Source: Ruegeria lacuscaerulensis ITI-1157
GTDB lineage: Bacteria; Pseudomonadota; Alphaproteobacteria; Rhodobacterales; Rhodobacteraceae
Assembly (NCBI GenBank): GCA_000161775.1
Contig: GG704596.1
Location: forward strand, 773,712-837,711
Reading direction: 5' to 3'
Length of the DNA: 64,000 nucleotides
Part shown: piece by piece, positions 7,644 to 17,410 of the stretch
Numbering within the stretch: position 1 is the stretch's first letter
Layout: each line of letters opens with the position of its first letter
Notes under the pieces: generated by a model
What the model saw: the letters and a program-made list of their open reading frames with translations, nothing else
The model's database searches: none
Told to the model about the DNA's origin: nothing
Translations under genes and position numbers: made by a program

Positions 7644-10127
7644 TCAATCCAGCGTGCGGGTGACTTCCTCGCGCTCGAAGATCTCGATCACGTCGCCGGG
7701 GCGGATATCGTCGTAGTTCTCGAACGCCATACCGCATTCCTGACCCGACTGAACCTCGGCCACTTCGTCCTTGAAGCGCTTCAGCGTCTTCAGCGTGCCT
7801 TCGTGGATCACCACGTTGTCGCGCAGCAGGCGCACGCCGGCCGAACGGCGGGCAACACCCTCGGTGACCAGACAGCCGGCAACCTTGCCGACGCCGGTGA
7901 CCTTGAACACTTCCTTGATCTCGGCATAGCCGATGAACTTCTCGCGGATCTCCGCGCTCAGCAGGCCCGAGGCGGCGGCTTTGACGTCATCCACCAGGTC
8001 GTAGATCACCGAGTAGTAGCGGATCTCGACGCCCTTCTGGTTGGCGGTGTTGCGTGCCGATGCGTTGGCCCGCACGTTGAAGCCGATGACCGGAGCCCCC
8101 GACGCTTCGGCCAGGCCGATATCGGTTTCGGTGATGGCGCCGACGCCCGAGTGCAGCACGCGCACGCGCACCTCGTCGTTACCGATCTTCTCCATCGCCT
8201 GAACGATGGCCTCGGCCGAACCCTGCACGTCGGCCTTGACCAGAATGGGCAGCTCGGCCACGTTCTCGTCTTCCTTGGCCTTCTGCATCAGCTGTTCCAG
8301 CGTGGTCGCGGCACCGGCGGCGGCGCGCTTGTCCTTGGCGACCTGCGCGCGGTACTCGGCGATCTCGCGGGCCTGCGCCTCGGTCTCGGTCACGTTCAGA
8401 ACGTCACCGGCCTCGGGCGTACCGTTGAGACCCAGCACCTCGACCGGAACCGAAGGCCCGGCCTCCTGGACGCGCTCGCCCTTGTCGTTGATCAGCGCGC
8501 GGACCTTGCCGTACTGCTCGCCCACGACGAAGATGTCGCCCTGGCGCAGCGTGCCCTTCTGGACCAGAACGGTCGCGACCGGGCCACGGCCCACATCCAG
8601 CTGAGCCTCGATCACGGCACCTTGCGCGGCCCGGTTCGGGTTGGCCTTCAGTTCCAGAATTTCGGCCTGCAGCGCGATGGCTTCCAGCAGATCGTCCAGA
8701 CCCTGACCGGTTTTGGCCGAAACCTCGACATCCTGCACATCGCCGGACATCTTCTCGACGACGATCTCATGCTGCAGCAGATCGGTGCGCACCTTGTCCG
8801 GGTTCGCATCGGGCTTGTCGATCTTGTTGATCGCCACGATCATCGGAACGCCGGCGGCCTTGGCGTGGTTGATCGCCTCGACCGTCTGCGGCATCACCGC
8901 ATCATCGGCGGCAACCACCAGAACCACGATATCCGTCACCTGAGCCCCGCGCGACCGCATCGAGGTAAAGGCCGCGTGGCCCGGCGTATCCAGGAAGGTC
9001 AGCGTCGTTCCATCGTCGGTCTGCACCTGATAGGCGCCGATATGCTGGGTGATGCCACCGGCCTCACCCGCCACGACTTTCGCGTCGCGGATCGCATCCA
9101 GCAGCGAGGTCTTGCCGTGGTCAACATGGCCCATGATGGTGATGACGGGCGGACGCGGCTGCAGGTCTTCTTCCTTGTCCTCGATGTCTGCGATGACATC
9201 CTCGACATCAGCGTCCGAAACCCGCACGACCTTGTGGCCGAATTCCTCGATGATCAGCTCGGCGGTGTCGGCGTCGATGGTCTGGTTCTGCGTGACCATC
9301 ATGCCCATGTTCATCAGCGACTTGACCACATCGGACACACGTTCGGCCATACGGTTGGCCAGTTCCGAAACGACGATCGCTTCGGGCAGCTGAACCTCGC
9401 GGATCACCTTTTCACGCTCGACCGCGCCGCCCATGGCTTTCTGGCGCGCGCGCTCCTGCTTGCGTTTCATCGCGGCCATGGACCGCTGGCGGCCACCTTC
9501 CCCGCCACGCAGAGCCTGGTTCAGCGTCAGCTTGCCCGAGCGACGGCCGTCGTCGCGGCCCTTGCCGCGGGTCTGGCGCTGTTCGCGCTCGCGGTCGGTC
9601 TTGCGCGGCGCTTCGGCGGGCGCCTTGCCGGCCGGTGCGGCCTTGGCCATGGGCGCCTCTTTCGCTGCGGCAGCCTCGGCTGCGGCGCGCTGAGCGGCCG
9701 TCTCGGCTTCCTTGCGGTTGCGCTCTTCCTCTTCGGCCTTCTGCCGTGCTTTCTCTTCAGCCTCGCGCTGTTCGCGCTCTTTGGCCTCCTGTTCGGCGCG
9801 GCGGCGTTCACGCTCTTCGGCGCGCGCCTTTTCCTCGGCCTCGCGCTTGGCGGCCTCTTCGGCCTCGCGCGCCTTGGCGGCCTGCAGCGCCTTCAGGCGC
9901 CGTGCCATTTCGGCATCGGAAATACCCGCCGGACGGCGTGAAGGATCACCCGCCGGGGCAGAACCGCCGCTGGGCTTGGTCGCTCCCGGCTTGGGAACCA
10001 CCACGCGCTTGCGTTTGGTTTCCACCACGACATTCTTGGTCCGTCCGTGGCTGAAACTCTGTTTCACATTCCCGGGGCGTGCCCCGCCACGCAGACCCAA
10101 TGTCTTTTTGCCGTCACTATCGCTCAT
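7644..10127 (-). CDS. infB: Translation initiation factor IF-2
   Basis: GTPase of 827 aa that places fMet-tRNA on the 30S subunit and promotes subunit joining. The N-terminal ~240 residues form a highly charged Arg/Glu/Ala-rich, mostly helical extension typical of alphaproteobacterial IF-2. The IF2_N-like segment lies at about 245-295 and the G domain starts at about 328 with P-loop GHVDHGKT (333-340), then DTPGHAAF and [10 protein letters not shown]. Domains II, III and the C-terminal fMet-tRNA-binding domain follow. It is the last gene of rimP-nusA-ylxR-infB and ends at a bidirectional terminator. The long open frame antisense to it is a GC artefact. Confidence 0.97.
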   Translation of the reverse strand: MSDSDGKKTLGLRGGARPGNVKQSFSHGRTKNVVVETKRKRVVVPKPGATKPSGGSAPAGDPSRRPAGISDAEMARRLKALQAAKAREAEEAAKREAEEKARAEERERRRAEQEAKEREQREAEEKARQKAEEEERNRKEAETAAQRAAAEAAAAKEAPMAKAAPAGKAPAEAPRKTDREREQRQTRGKGRDDGRRSGKLTLNQALRGGEGGRQRSMAAMKRKQERARQKAMGGAVEREKVIREVQLPEAIVVSELANRMAERVSDVVKSLMNMGMMVTQNQTIDADTAELIIEEFGHKVVRVSDADVEDVIADIEDKEEDLQPRPPVITIMGHVDHGKTSLLDAIRDAKVVAGEAGGITQHIGAYQVQTDDGTTLTFLDTPGHAAFTSMRSRGAQVTDIVVLVVAADDAVMPQTVEAINHAKAAGVPMIVAINKIDKPDANPDKVRTDLLQHEIVVEKMSGDVQDVEVSAKTGQGLDDLLEAIALQAEILELKANPNRAAQGAVIEAQLDVGRGPVATVLVQKGTLRQGDIFVVGEQYGKVRALINDKGERVQEAGPSVPVEVLGLNGTPEAGDVLNVTETEAQAREIAEYRAQVAKDKRAAAGAATTLEQLMQKAKEDENVAELPILVKADVQGSAEAIVQAMEKIGNDEVRVRVLHSGVGAITETDIGLAEASGAPVIGFNVRANASARNTANQKGVEIRYYSVIYDLVDDVKAAASGLLSAEIREKFIGYAEIKEVFKVTGVGKVAGCLVTEGVARRSAGVRLLRDNVVIHEGTLKTLKRFKDEVAEVQSGQECGMAFENYDDIRPGDVIEIFEREEVTRTLD

Positions 10128-10135
10128 AAAGCTTC

Positions 10136-10759
10136 TTACCCTTCCGCGCGGCCCTTGCCGCCGTCATCCATTTCGCGCAAGCCACGCAGGCGCTGCGCTT
10201 CCTCTACAACACGTTTGGCGAGTCCGCCAGAGGCGAGCGCCGCATGAATCACCGTTTGGCGTCCAAATGCCTGCCCAAGCTCGTCCGCGGTCAGCCAGCC
10301 GATATATTTGCCGAAATGCGGCGTGCTCAGCTTGGACTTGCCGCGCCCCGACCCGTCAACCGCCTGAATCAGCACCCAGGCCTGTTCCCGGTCCAGCCAG
10401 GTCTTGACCTTTTCATAGCCGGCGACCGCGTCACCCGACTTGCGCGCCAGGCTGATCAGTTCAACCACCCGCCGCGACAATTGGCGTTCCACCTCGTCCA
10501 CCAGATTCTGCGGCACAGTGACCTGCGCCTTGAACCCGCGCGCGAACAGCTTCTTGCCAACCGCCGTATCCAGCGCCTTGCGGTCCGCCGAGACATAGAC
10601 CCCACGACCCGGCAATTTCGCCGCGACGTCCGGAAAAACCTGCCCGTCCGGGCCGGTCACGAAGCGGATCAGGCCGAATTTCGGCTGCACCTCGCCCGTG
10701 GCGATGCATTTCCGCTCTGGCCCGTCGGACCGATCCTTATGGACGCCACCGCGACTCAT
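10136..10759 (-). CDS. YlxR (RnpM)-type RNA-binding protein fused to an L7Ae-fold domain
   Basis: Protein of 207 aa. The N-terminal ~90 residues are the YlxR/DUF448 fold ([28 protein letters not shown]). Residues ~90-190 resemble ribosomal L7Ae/YlxQ proteins ([20 protein letters not shown]). In Gram-positive bacteria these are two genes, ylxR and ylxQ, in the nusA-infB operon; the fused form is usual in alphaproteobacteria. YlxR homologues bind RNase P RNA and modulate it; that role is only inferred here. It lies 22 bp after nusA and 8 bp before infB. Confidence 0.88.
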   Translation of the reverse strand: MSRGGVHKDRSDGPERKCIATGEVQPKFGLIRFVTGPDGQVFPDVAAKLPGRGVYVSADRKALDTAVGKKLFARGFKAQVTVPQNLVDEVERQLSRRVVELISLARKSGDAVAGYEKVKTWLDREQAWVLIQAVDGSGRGKSKLSTPHFGKYIGWLTADELGQAFGRQTVIHAALASGGLAKRVVEEAQRLRGLREMDDGGKGRAEG

Positions 10760-10781
10760 TTACTTTACCCGAGGCCCGCAA

Positions 10782-12464
10782 TCAGGCCTCGGCCTCCTCT
10801 TCCACTGCTTCGCCCTCGGCGTCTTCCTCGGGCTGCTCCAACTCGGCCGGATCGACCCAGCCCAGCATGACCCGCGCGGTCATGACCAGATCCTGCGCCT
10901 CTTCCAGCGTCACGCCGAAGGGTTCCAAGATACCGTCATCCTTGACACGCTGGCCGTCAACCGTGGTCCAGCCGCCGGCCAGTTCCCAGTCGGCGCAGGT
11001 GGCAAAGTCCTCGAGCGTTTTCACGCCGTCCTTGGCCAATGCTTCAACCATCTGGGGTGTCAGGCCTTCAAATTCAATGAGGCTGTCCTCGGCACCCAGC
11101 GCGCGGGCGTTGTCCAGCGCCGCCTTGGCCTGGGCCTCGATGACGTCGCGAGCGCGGGCCTGCAACTCTTGCGCGGTGCCTTCGTCGACACCGTCGATCA
11201 CCAGCAGCTCGTCCAGCTCGACATAGGCGACCTCTTCGAGGTTGGTGAATCCTTCGGCTACCAGAAGCTGGGCGAAGAATTCGTCCAAGTCGAGGCTGTC
11301 CATGAACAGCTTGGTCCGCGCTTCGAACTCTTTCTGACGGCGGGCCGATTCTTCGGCCTCGGTCATGATGTCGATGTCCAGACCGGTCAACTGGCTGGCC
11401 AGGCGCACGTTCTGACCACGGCGGCCGATCGCCAGAGACAGCTGTTCCTCGGGCACGACGACCTCGATCTTCCCGGCTTCCTCGTCCAGAACCACCTTGG
11501 AAACCTCGGCGGGCTGCAGCGCGTTCACCAGGAAGGTCGGTTGATCCTCGTTCCACGGAATGATGTCGATCTTTTCGCCCTGCAGCTCGTTCACGACGGC
11601 CTGCACGCGGCTGCCGCGCATACCGACACAGGCGCCGACGGGGTCGATCGAGTTGTCATGCGAGATCACGGCGATCTTGGCGCGCGATCCGGGGTCACGG
11701 GCCACGGCCTTGATCTCGATGATGCCGTCATAGATTTCCGGCACTTCCATCTTGAACAGCTCGGCCATGAACTCGGGCGCGGTGCGCGACAGGAAGATCT
11801 GGTGACCGCGCGGTTCACGGCGGACTTCCTTGATGTAGGCGCGCACCCGGTCGTTGGGGCGATAGCTTTCGCGGCCGATCTTGTCGTTGCGGCGCAGAAC
11901 CGCCTCGGCCCCGCCCAGATCGACGATCACGTTGCCGAATTCCTCGCGCTTGACGGCGCCGTTGATAATGGTGCCGACGCGATCCTTGAAATCTTCGTAC
12001 TGGCGGTCACGCTCGGCCTCACGGACCTTCTGCAGGATGACCTGTTTGGCCGACTGCGCGGCGATCCGGCCCATTTCCACGGGCGGCACCTCTTCCTGCA
12101 ACACGTCGCCCACCTGCGGACCGGTCGAAAAATCCTCGATCGGCTGTCCGTCGCGCAGCCAGACCGCGCGGCCATCCTTGCTGGGTTCGAAATAGGCGCG
12201 CGCCTGATCGACGGTCATCTCGGCCTGATAGTTCTCGAGCTCTTCATCATCGACCACGGTGCGCACGCGGGTAAAGGTCGCCCTGCCGGTCTTGCGGTCG
12301 ATCGAAACGCGGATGTCCATCTCGGCGCCGTAGCGGCTCTTGGCGGCGCGGGCGAGCGATTCTTCCATCGCCTCGACGACCAGACCGGGGTCGATCATCT
12401 TTTCGCGGGCCACGGCCTCGGCGGTCTGCAGCAGCTCCAGCTGGTTGGCTGAGGTGATTGCCAT
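10782..12464 (-). CDS. nusA: Transcription termination/antitermination factor NusA
   Basis: RNA-polymerase-associated factor of 560 aa controlling pausing, termination and antitermination. Order: N-terminal RNAP-binding domain (1-~125), S1 domain (~135-200, ending [18 protein letters not shown]), two KH domains (~230-340; [16 protein letters not shown] and [14 protein letters not shown]), then two C-terminal helical repeat segments (~360-520) and an acidic Glu-rich tail. The ATG overlaps the rimP stop. NusA commonly autoregulates its operon by termination in the leader, which fits the promoter-hairpin arrangement upstream of rimP. Confidence 0.97.
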   Translation of the reverse strand: MAITSANQLELLQTAEAVAREKMIDPGLVVEAMEESLARAAKSRYGAEMDIRVSIDRKTGRATFTRVRTVVDDEELENYQAEMTVDQARAYFEPSKDGRAVWLRDGQPIEDFSTGPQVGDVLQEEVPPVEMGRIAAQSAKQVILQKVREAERDRQYEDFKDRVGTIINGAVKREEFGNVIVDLGGAEAVLRRNDKIGRESYRPNDRVRAYIKEVRREPRGHQIFLSRTAPEFMAELFKMEVPEIYDGIIEIKAVARDPGSRAKIAVISHDNSIDPVGACVGMRGSRVQAVVNELQGEKIDIIPWNEDQPTFLVNALQPAEVSKVVLDEEAGKIEVVVPEEQLSLAIGRRGQNVRLASQLTGLDIDIMTEAEESARRQKEFEARTKLFMDSLDLDEFFAQLLVAEGFTNLEEVAYVELDELLVIDGVDEGTAQELQARARDVIEAQAKAALDNARALGAEDSLIEFEGLTPQMVEALAKDGVKTLEDFATCADWELAGGWTTVDGQRVKDDGILEPFGVTLEEAQDLVMTARVMLGWVDPAELEQPEEDAEGEAVEEEAEA

Positions 12465-13054
12465 CAGTTCGTCTCCTCTTCGGACCCTTCGGTCTCAATC
12501 TGGTCGAAAGCGTTTTCGTTCAGGGCGCCGGCATCCTTGCGCTGGCGCAGCATTTCCTTGATCAGGTCATCGGTCAGGACCAGCTTGGCGTCGCTCAGCC
12601 AGTCGAATTGCAGACCGATTGTCACGGTCTCGTCGCCGTTGGGGATGTTGATCAGAACCTCATCCCCCTCGACACCGGCCAGTTCCCCCTTGAAGCGGCG
12701 GCGGCCGTCGATCAGTTCGGTGGTTTCCAGCTTGGCCTCGTATCCCTCGAACATCTCGAAATCCTTCAGCCGCGTCAGCGGCCGGTCGATGCCGGGACTG
12801 GACACCTCGAGCGTATAGGCGTCAAGGATCGGGTCCTCGACGTCCAGCGTTGCGCTGACCGCGTTCGAGATCTCGGCGCAATCATCCACCTCGATGCCGC
12901 CATCGGGCTTGTCGGCCATGATCTGCAGCGTGGTCTGCTTGCCGCTCATCAGGCGGATGCGGACCAACTCATACCCCAGATCCTCGATCACCGGAGTGAT
13001 GATCTCGGCCAGTCGTCGGTCGATCGCCGCCTTGGCTATCAGGTCGTTTGTCAT
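12464..13054 (-). CDS. rimP: Ribosome maturation factor RimP
   Basis: 30S assembly factor of 196 aa. The N-terminal ferredoxin-like domain ([21 protein letters not shown] ... [19 protein letters not shown]) is followed by an SH3-like C-terminal domain and a charged tail. It is the first gene of the rimP-nusA-ylxR-infB operon. The ATG lies only 27 nt after an intrinsic-terminator-like hairpin, which leaves no room for a separate promoter between them. The ribosome site GAAGGG is about 11 nt from the ATG, slightly long. Confidence 0.95.
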   Translation of the reverse strand: MTNDLIAKAAIDRRLAEIITPVIEDLGYELVRIRLMSGKQTTLQIMADKPDGGIEVDDCAEISNAVSATLDVEDPILDAYTLEVSSPGIDRPLTRLKDFEMFEGYEAKLETTELIDGRRRFKGELAGVEGDEVLINIPNGDETVTIGLQFDWLSDAKLVLTDDLIKEMLRQRKDAGALNENAFDQIETEGSEEETN

Positions 13055-13081
13055 ATGGTGCTCTACCCTTCAATCGGGCAC

Positions 13082-13104
13082 AAAAAAACGGGCGCGCGGC
13101 CCGT
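13082..13104 (-). terminator. Intrinsic terminator hairpin in the rimP-nusA leader (candidate attenuator)
   Basis: On the minus strand ACGGGC (13104-13099) - CGCGC - GCCCGT (13093-13088) is followed by a run of seven U (13088-13082), a textbook terminator. It sits between a -35/-10 promoter (13160-13188) and the rimP ATG (13054), so operon transcripts must pass through it. A second perfect hairpin CGGACC-AGC-GGTCCG (13139-13125) lies just upstream of it. It could also end the preceding pip transcript. Confidence 0.7.
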
Positions 13105-13159
13105 CGAACTTTCCGGTGGAGCCCCGGACCGCTGGTCCGACACGCCGCTGTTGCAACTG

Positions 13160-13188
13160 CATATACGCAGGACTACCCGAGTCTGCAA
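13160..13188 (-). promoter_or_regulatory. Sigma-70-type promoter for the rimP operon
   Basis: On the minus strand TTGCAG (13188-13183), a 17-bp spacer and TATATG (13165-13160). The predicted transcript would start near 13153, giving a leader of about 100 nt that contains two hairpins, the second an intrinsic terminator. Confidence 0.5.
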
Positions 13189-13236
13189 CCCCTACCGTCA
13201 TCCAATGGTGATTTGGCACCCTGTTCCGGGCAGATT

Positions 13237-14058
13237 TCAGGCCATCCACCAGCGTTCGGCGATGCGGCCATCGTCCAGTGGGGCACCCCGACCGATCCTG
13301 CGCGGCAGGCCAACGGTGCCGGAAATCGCCAATGTCAGCTCCGCTTCGCTGGGAAAGAACCGCACGTCACCCAAACCGCGCACGCCGTGCGGCGCCGGCA
13401 GCACCGACACATCTACATAGCGGTCGCGCAGGGCCTCGGCGCGCACGGCCGGGTCGGGGATCACGATGATGTCGACCGCGCCCAGCCAGCCGGCCTGGCC
13501 ATCCTTGTAATGGCCCTCGACCCGGCGGCCGCGGAAATGGCGCCCGTCCTCGGCCCGTTCGACCCGGTAACACCCGGTGCCGTTCGCCTGCTGTAGCGGC
13601 GAAACGCTCTGCCCGTCGCGGGTGATGACAAACCGGGTATCGGCCAGCAGGAAAGGCAGGCCGGGGTTGGCCTCGGCCAGTTCGATCCGGATGCGGTCCG
13701 GCGCCAACGCTTCGGCGCGCCCGACCTCGGACAGGACCGCCAGAACATCCCCGGCCGTCAGCGCCGCGCCGTCGTGAAACATTGCATCCGCACGCAGGTC
13801 GAAGGTCCAGACCCGGGCCTCGGAATCGGTCTGCCAGGCGGTCGCCAGCTCGCCGCGCAGAGTGCCGTCCGGCGCGATCTCGGTCAGGGTGTCGAACGCC
13901 GCGCCCCGGGCCAGCCGGTCCAGGCTGTCGTCACGCGGCACGGCGATGCGCAGCACGCCACCCGATTTAGGTGTATCCGCCAGCGAGGCCCCCGTCGCGG
14001 CCAGCAGGGCTGCGGCGGCACCCGAGGTGAACAGGGCACGGCGGTCGATGCGGGTCAT
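13237..14058 (-). CDS. Short periplasmic substrate-binding protein (SBP_bac_5-like)
   Basis: 273 aa. An N-terminal Tat-like signal (DRRALFTSG followed by an Ala/Leu core to about residue 28) precedes a peptide/nickel-type solute-binding domain (FDTLTEIAPDGTLRGELATAWQ, VWTFDLRADAMFHDGAALTAGDV). The usual family length is about 500 aa, so this is a short form. It still ends in an ordered C-terminus (GRIAERWWMA), and I recall similar short versions in roseobacters, so I do not call it a pseudogene. The ATG overlaps the pip stop codon. No permease or ATPase genes are adjacent, so the ligand is unknown. Confidence 0.7.
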   Translation of the reverse strand: MTRIDRRALFTSGAAAALLAATGASLADTPKSGGVLRIAVPRDDSLDRLARGAAFDTLTEIAPDGTLRGELATAWQTDSEARVWTFDLRADAMFHDGAALTAGDVLAVLSEVGRAEALAPDRIRIELAEANPGLPFLLADTRFVITRDGQSVSPLQQANGTGCYRVERAEDGRHFRGRRVEGHYKDGQAGWLGAVDIIVIPDPAVRAEALRDRYVDVSVLPAPHGVRGLGDVRFFPSEAELTLAISGTVGLPRRIGRGAPLDDGRIAERWWMA

Positions 14059-15032
14059 GCCATCTCCTGCGCGGTTCGGTCCATGATGCGCACCAGTTCG
14101 GCGCTGATCCCGGGTTCCGACAGGGCGTGACCGGCCTGCCGCACCATCTTCAGCTCGGCCTCGGGCCACTTCTCGGCCAGGCTCCAGGCCGCCTGCGGGG
14201 GGCAGATCATATCATACCGGCCCTGCACGATATGGCCGGGAATATGCGCGATCCGGTCCATCCGGTCCAGGATCTGCCCATCGTATTCCAGAAAACACTT
14301 ATGGGCAAAATAGTGGTTTTCGAGCCGCGCGAAAGTGCGCGCATATTCGCCGGGGCTTTCACCGACGGCCCCGTTCGTGTGGATCGAGGCCAGTGCGTTT
14401 TCCCAATGCGACCAGGCGCGGGCGTACAGGATCTCGGTCGCGCGATCGCCCGAGAACAACCGCTTGTTGTAGGCGCCGATGGTGTCGGACAGTTCCGAGT
14501 CGCGCAGCAGCGAGGTGAAGCGCGCCCATTGCTCGGGCCAGAACTTGCCGGCCCCGCCGCCGTAGAACCAGTCGAGTTCCGCCTGCGTGGCCAGAAACAC
14601 GCCACGCAGGACCAGGCGGGTCACCCGGTCGGGATGGGTTTGGGCATAGATCAGCGCCAGCGTGGCGCCCCAGCTGCCGCCGAATACGATCCAGTCGTCG
14701 ATCTCGAACAGTTTCCGAAGACGCTCGATATCTGCCACCAAGTGCCACGTCGTGTTGTTCTCGACCGAGGCCGTGGGCCGCGACCGGCCGCAGCCGCGCT
14801 GATCGAACAGAATCACCCGGTAGACCTCGGGGTCGAAATAACGTCGCATGGCCGGGCTGCAGCCGCCGCCGGGGCCGCCATGCAGAACCACCACCGCAAT
14901 CCCGTCGGGATTGCCGCATTGTTCCACATAGATGCGGTGCCCGTCGCCCATATCCACCACACGCTGGTCGAACGGATCGACCGGCGGGTAAAGATATTGC
15001 ACTGCGCGCTTTTGGTCCGGGTACTTGTCCAT
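14055..15032 (-). CDS. pip: Proline iminopeptidase
   Basis: Alpha/beta-hydrolase peptidase of family S33, 325 aa, releasing N-terminal proline from peptides in the cytoplasm. The oxyanion motif HGGPGGG spans 51-57, the FDQRGCGRS motif 76-84, the nucleophile is S120 in GGSWGATLA, and the catalytic Asp/His lie in GRYDMICPP and AGHALSEP. The start MDKYPDQ is chosen over a long upstream extension that overlaps ubiG antisense. It diverges from ubiG with only 48 bp between starts and is translationally coupled to the short binding-protein gene downstream. Confidence 0.94.
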   Translation of the reverse strand: MDKYPDQKRAVQYLYPPVDPFDQRVVDMGDGHRIYVEQCGNPDGIAVVVLHGGPGGGCSPAMRRYFDPEVYRVILFDQRGCGRSRPTASVENNTTWHLVADIERLRKLFEIDDWIVFGGSWGATLALIYAQTHPDRVTRLVLRGVFLATQAELDWFYGGGAGKFWPEQWARFTSLLRDSELSDTIGAYNKRLFSGDRATEILYARAWSHWENALASIHTNGAVGESPGEYARTFARLENHYFAHKCFLEYDGQILDRMDRIAHIPGHIVQGRYDMICPPQAAWSLAEKWPEAELKMVRQAGHALSEPGISAELVRIMDRTAQEMA

Positions 15033-15080
15033 TATGGCCCTATATAGTCCTACAGCGTAAAAGAGCACACGGAGACAGGA

Positions 15081-15827
15081 ATGCAAGCGCATCCGAACAC
15101 GGTGGACCCGTCCGAGATCGCAAAATTCGAGGCCATGGCCGCCGAATGGTGGGACCCGCACGGGAAATTCAAACCTCTGCACATGCTCAATCCGTGCCGT
15201 CTGGACTATATCACACAGCAGATCGCGGGCGAATTTGACCGGGATCTGACGGCTGTGAAACCGTTCGAGGGCCTGCGCCTGCTGGATATCGGCTGCGGCG
15301 GCGGGCTGCTGAGCGAGCCGATGGCGCGGCTGGGGGCCGAGGTCGTGGGCGCCGACGCCGCCGAGGGCAACCTGCCCGTGGCCCGCATCCACGCCGAGCA
15401 ATCCGGTTTGCAGATCGACTATCGCCACACCACCGCCGAGGCGCTGGCCGACGCGGGCGAACAGTTCGACGTGGTCCTGAACATGGAGGTGGTCGAGCAT
15501 GTGGCCGATCCGCTGGCCTATCTGACCGCCACGCAACAGCTGTTGAAACCCGGCGGGCTGGAAATCTGTTCGACCATCAACCGCAACCCGAAATCCTATG
15601 CGATGGCGATTTTCGGGGCCGAGGTCGTCATGCGCTGGCTGCCGCGCGGCACGCATGAATGGTCCAAGTTCATCACCCCGGACGAGCTGTTCGACCTGCT
15701 ACGTCAGGCCGGTCTGGACCCGGTGGACCGCAAGGGATTCGTGTTCAACCCGATCACCTGGAGCTGGTCGATCTCGGACCGGGATCTGAGCGTGAACTAT
15801 GTCACCGCCAGCGTGAAACCGGGCTAA
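15081..15827 (+). CDS. ubiG: Ubiquinone biosynthesis O-methyltransferase
   Basis: SAM-dependent methyltransferase of 248 aa performing both O-methylations of ubiquinone synthesis. The N-terminal [28 protein letters not shown] block is diagnostic of UbiG. The SAM motif I is [19 protein letters not shown], with [11 protein letters not shown] next and [13 protein letters not shown] as the post-I motif. Ubiquinone is the only quinone implied by this gene plus ubiB at the left edge. An ACGGAGACAGGA ribosome site precedes the ATG. Confidence 0.96.
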   Translation: MQAHPNTVDPSEIAKFEAMAAEWWDPHGKFKPLHMLNPCRLDYITQQIAGEFDRDLTAVKPFEGLRLLDIGCGGGLLSEPMARLGAEVVGADAAEGNLPVARIHAEQSGLQIDYRHTTAEALADAGEQFDVVLNMEVVEHVADPLAYLTATQQLLKPGGLEICSTINRNPKSYAMAIFGAEVVMRWLPRGTHEWSKFITPDELFDLLRQAGLDPVDRKGFVFNPITWSWSISDRDLSVNYVTASVKPG

Positions 15828-15830
15828 GGC

Positions 15831-16271
15831 CTATTCCTCTTCCAGCTTCATGCGCAGGTCGCGCAGAACCGGAAGGGTCGTGCGCACACGCTCAAGGCCC
15901 AACTCGCCCACCACACGGTTGATCAGAGGCGCGATGGCCGAGATCGCCTGATCCCGCGCCCGGCGGCCGGCCGGGCTGATCGCCACCATCTTGCGGCGGG
16001 CGTCGTCCCAGTCGGGGCGGATGTGGATGTATCCGGCCCATTCCAGCTTGGCCAAGGTGTTGGTCATCGCCCCACGCGTCACGTGGAACGTGCGGGCCAG
16101 CTGGGCGGGCGTCCGCTCGCCCCCCACGAACACCAGGTGGTTCAGCACCGAGAAATGCGAGATTTCCATGCCCTTGGGCAGCACCCGGCTCAGCCGGTTC
16201 CGCAGCAATTGGTCCGCGGTCAGGATCTCGCTGAACAGCGCGACCGCCAGGGCGTTGGTTTCGTCAGTCAT
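15831..16271 (-). CDS. MarR-family transcriptional regulator
   Basis: 146 aa winged-helix regulator: MEISHFSVLNHLVFVGGERTP, recognition region LARTFHVTRGAMTNTLAKLE, and the DWDDARRKMVAISPAGRR wing typical of MarR proteins, with helices at both ends for dimerisation. It is the last gene of an apparent comF-grxC-nit-marR minus-strand run, 14 bp after nit, and converges on ubiG with a 3-bp gap. Ligand and targets cannot be told from the sequence. Confidence 0.88.
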   Translation of the reverse strand: MTDETNALAVALFSEILTADQLLRNRLSRVLPKGMEISHFSVLNHLVFVGGERTPAQLARTFHVTRGAMTNTLAKLEWAGYIHIRPDWDDARRKMVAISPAGRRARDQAISAIAPLINRVVGELGLERVRTTLPVLRDLRMKLEEE

Positions 16272-16285
16272 TACCCGGTTCTGGA

Positions 16286-17116
16286 TCAGGGCCCGTCGAA
16301 CGGGCGAACATGTGTCAGGGACGGCACGCGCCGCCGCGCCTCTGTAACAGACCTATCATCCAGATCAAAAAAGTGAATGCCGGTCTGAGTGCCTGCGTCG
16401 ATCAGCACCTCGCCCCAGGGCGATACGACCATGCTGTGCCCGTGGGTCTGGCGCGTCTTGCCCCGGGTCTTGGGGTGTTCCCCGGTCTGGGCGGGTGCAA
16501 TGACCCAACAGCCAGTCTCGATTGCGCGGGCGCGCAGCAGCGGCTCCCAGTGGGCCGCGCCGGTCACCGGAGAAAACGCCGCCGGAACCGTCAGGATCGT
16601 GGCCCCGCCCTGCGCCAGCGCAGCGTGCAGATGCGGGAACCGGATGTCATAGCAGATGGTCATGCCGACCTTGCCGAAGGCAGTCTCGGCGATCACCGCC
16701 CGCGACCCGGGGCGATAGCTGGCCGATTCGCGAAAGGTCTCGGTCTCGGTGACCTGCACGTCGAACATGTGGATCTTGTCATAGCGCGCCACGATCCCGC
16801 CCTGCGGGTCGATCATGAAGGACCGGTTGGCGAACCGCCCGTCGGCGTCATGAGTCTTCAGCCCCAGCGATCCGATCAGCAGCCACACGCCCAATTCCGC
16901 CGCCTGTTCGCGCAGGCCCGCCAGGGTGATGTCGTCTTCCTCGTGCTGCAACACCTCGCGCTGGCGCGTTCCGCTGGTCGAGACGCAGTTGGTGACCTCG
17001 GGCGTCAGGATGAACCCCGCGCCCCCGCCCGCGGCCTCGGCCATCAAGGCGCGCACCATGTCCAGGTTCGCGGCCGGGTCGTCCGACGAGGTGATCTGCA
17101 GCAGGGCGGTTCTCAT
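16286..17116 (-). CDS. Nitrilase-superfamily carbon-nitrogen hydrolase (Nit1/deaminated glutathione amidase-like)
   Basis: 276 aa. The Glu-Lys-Cys triad is present: E40 in LTPE, K113 in YDKIHMFDV and C155 in MTICYDIRFPH. The length and the KIHMFDV/CYDIRFP motifs match the Nit branch that hydrolyses deaminated glutathione in metabolite repair. The neighbouring glutaredoxin gene fits a thiol context. The ATG overlaps the stop of grxC (ATGA), indicating translational coupling. The exact substrate is inferred from family membership only. Confidence 0.88.
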   Translation of the reverse strand: MRTALLQITSSDDPAANLDMVRALMAEAAGGGAGFILTPEVTNCVSTSGTRQREVLQHEEDDITLAGLREQAAELGVWLLIGSLGLKTHDADGRFANRSFMIDPQGGIVARYDKIHMFDVQVTETETFRESASYRPGSRAVIAETAFGKVGMTICYDIRFPHLHAALAQGGATILTVPAAFSPVTGAAHWEPLLRARAIETGCWVIAPAQTGEHPKTRGKTRQTHGHSMVVSPWGEVLIDAGTQTGIHFFDLDDRSVTEARRRVPSLTHVRPFDGP

Positions 17117-17373
17117 CAGGCGGCCAACAGCGGGTCCAGCTTGCCGGCCTGTTCGAGCTCGTACAGGTCGTCGCAGCCACCGACATGAGTGTCACCAATG
17201 AAGATCTGAGGCACCGTGCGCCGTCCGCCCGCCCGCTGGATCATCTCGGGCTTGCGTTTGGGGTTCATCAGAACGTCGATTTCCTCGTAGGCGACGCCCT
17301 TCTGGTTCAGCAGCCGTTTGGCCGCGTGGCAAAAGCCGCACAGCGGCGAGGTATAGATGACAACCGGTTTCAT
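17116..17373 (-). CDS. grxC: Glutaredoxin 3 (dithiol)
   Basis: 85 aa thioredoxin-fold protein, the full length for GrxC. The active-site motif is CGFC (C12, C15), followed by AKRLLNQKGVAYEEIDV, the cis-Pro segment RRTVPQIFIG and the glutathione-binding GGCDDL. It reduces disulfides and glutathione-mixed disulfides using glutathione. It is coupled to the downstream nit gene by an ATGA overlap and lies 38 bp after comF. Confidence 0.96.
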   Translation of the reverse strand: MKPVVIYTSPLCGFCHAAKRLLNQKGVAYEEIDVLMNPKRKPEMIQRAGGRRTVPQIFIGDTHVGGCDDLYELEQAGKLDPLLAA

Positions 17374-17410
17374 GGTCCGTTCCCTTGGATTTCGCGCAAT
17401 CTAGGGGGAA

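Noticed and set aside
7803..9941. 712-codon open frame on the plus strand antisense to infB
   Set aside because: IF-2 on the minus strand is unmistakable. The antisense translation is His/Asp/Leu-rich with no domain, as expected from GC-rich codon bias in the complementary frame.
10698..12452. 584-codon plus-strand frame antisense to nusA
   Set aside because: Shadow of nusA; no recognisable domain and no ribosome site, and it begins inside the ylxR-like gene.
13237..14058. Short substrate-binding protein as a truncated pseudogene
   Set aside because: It keeps a signal sequence, a good start coupled to pip and an ordered C-terminus with no frameshift, so a genuine short family member is more likely.
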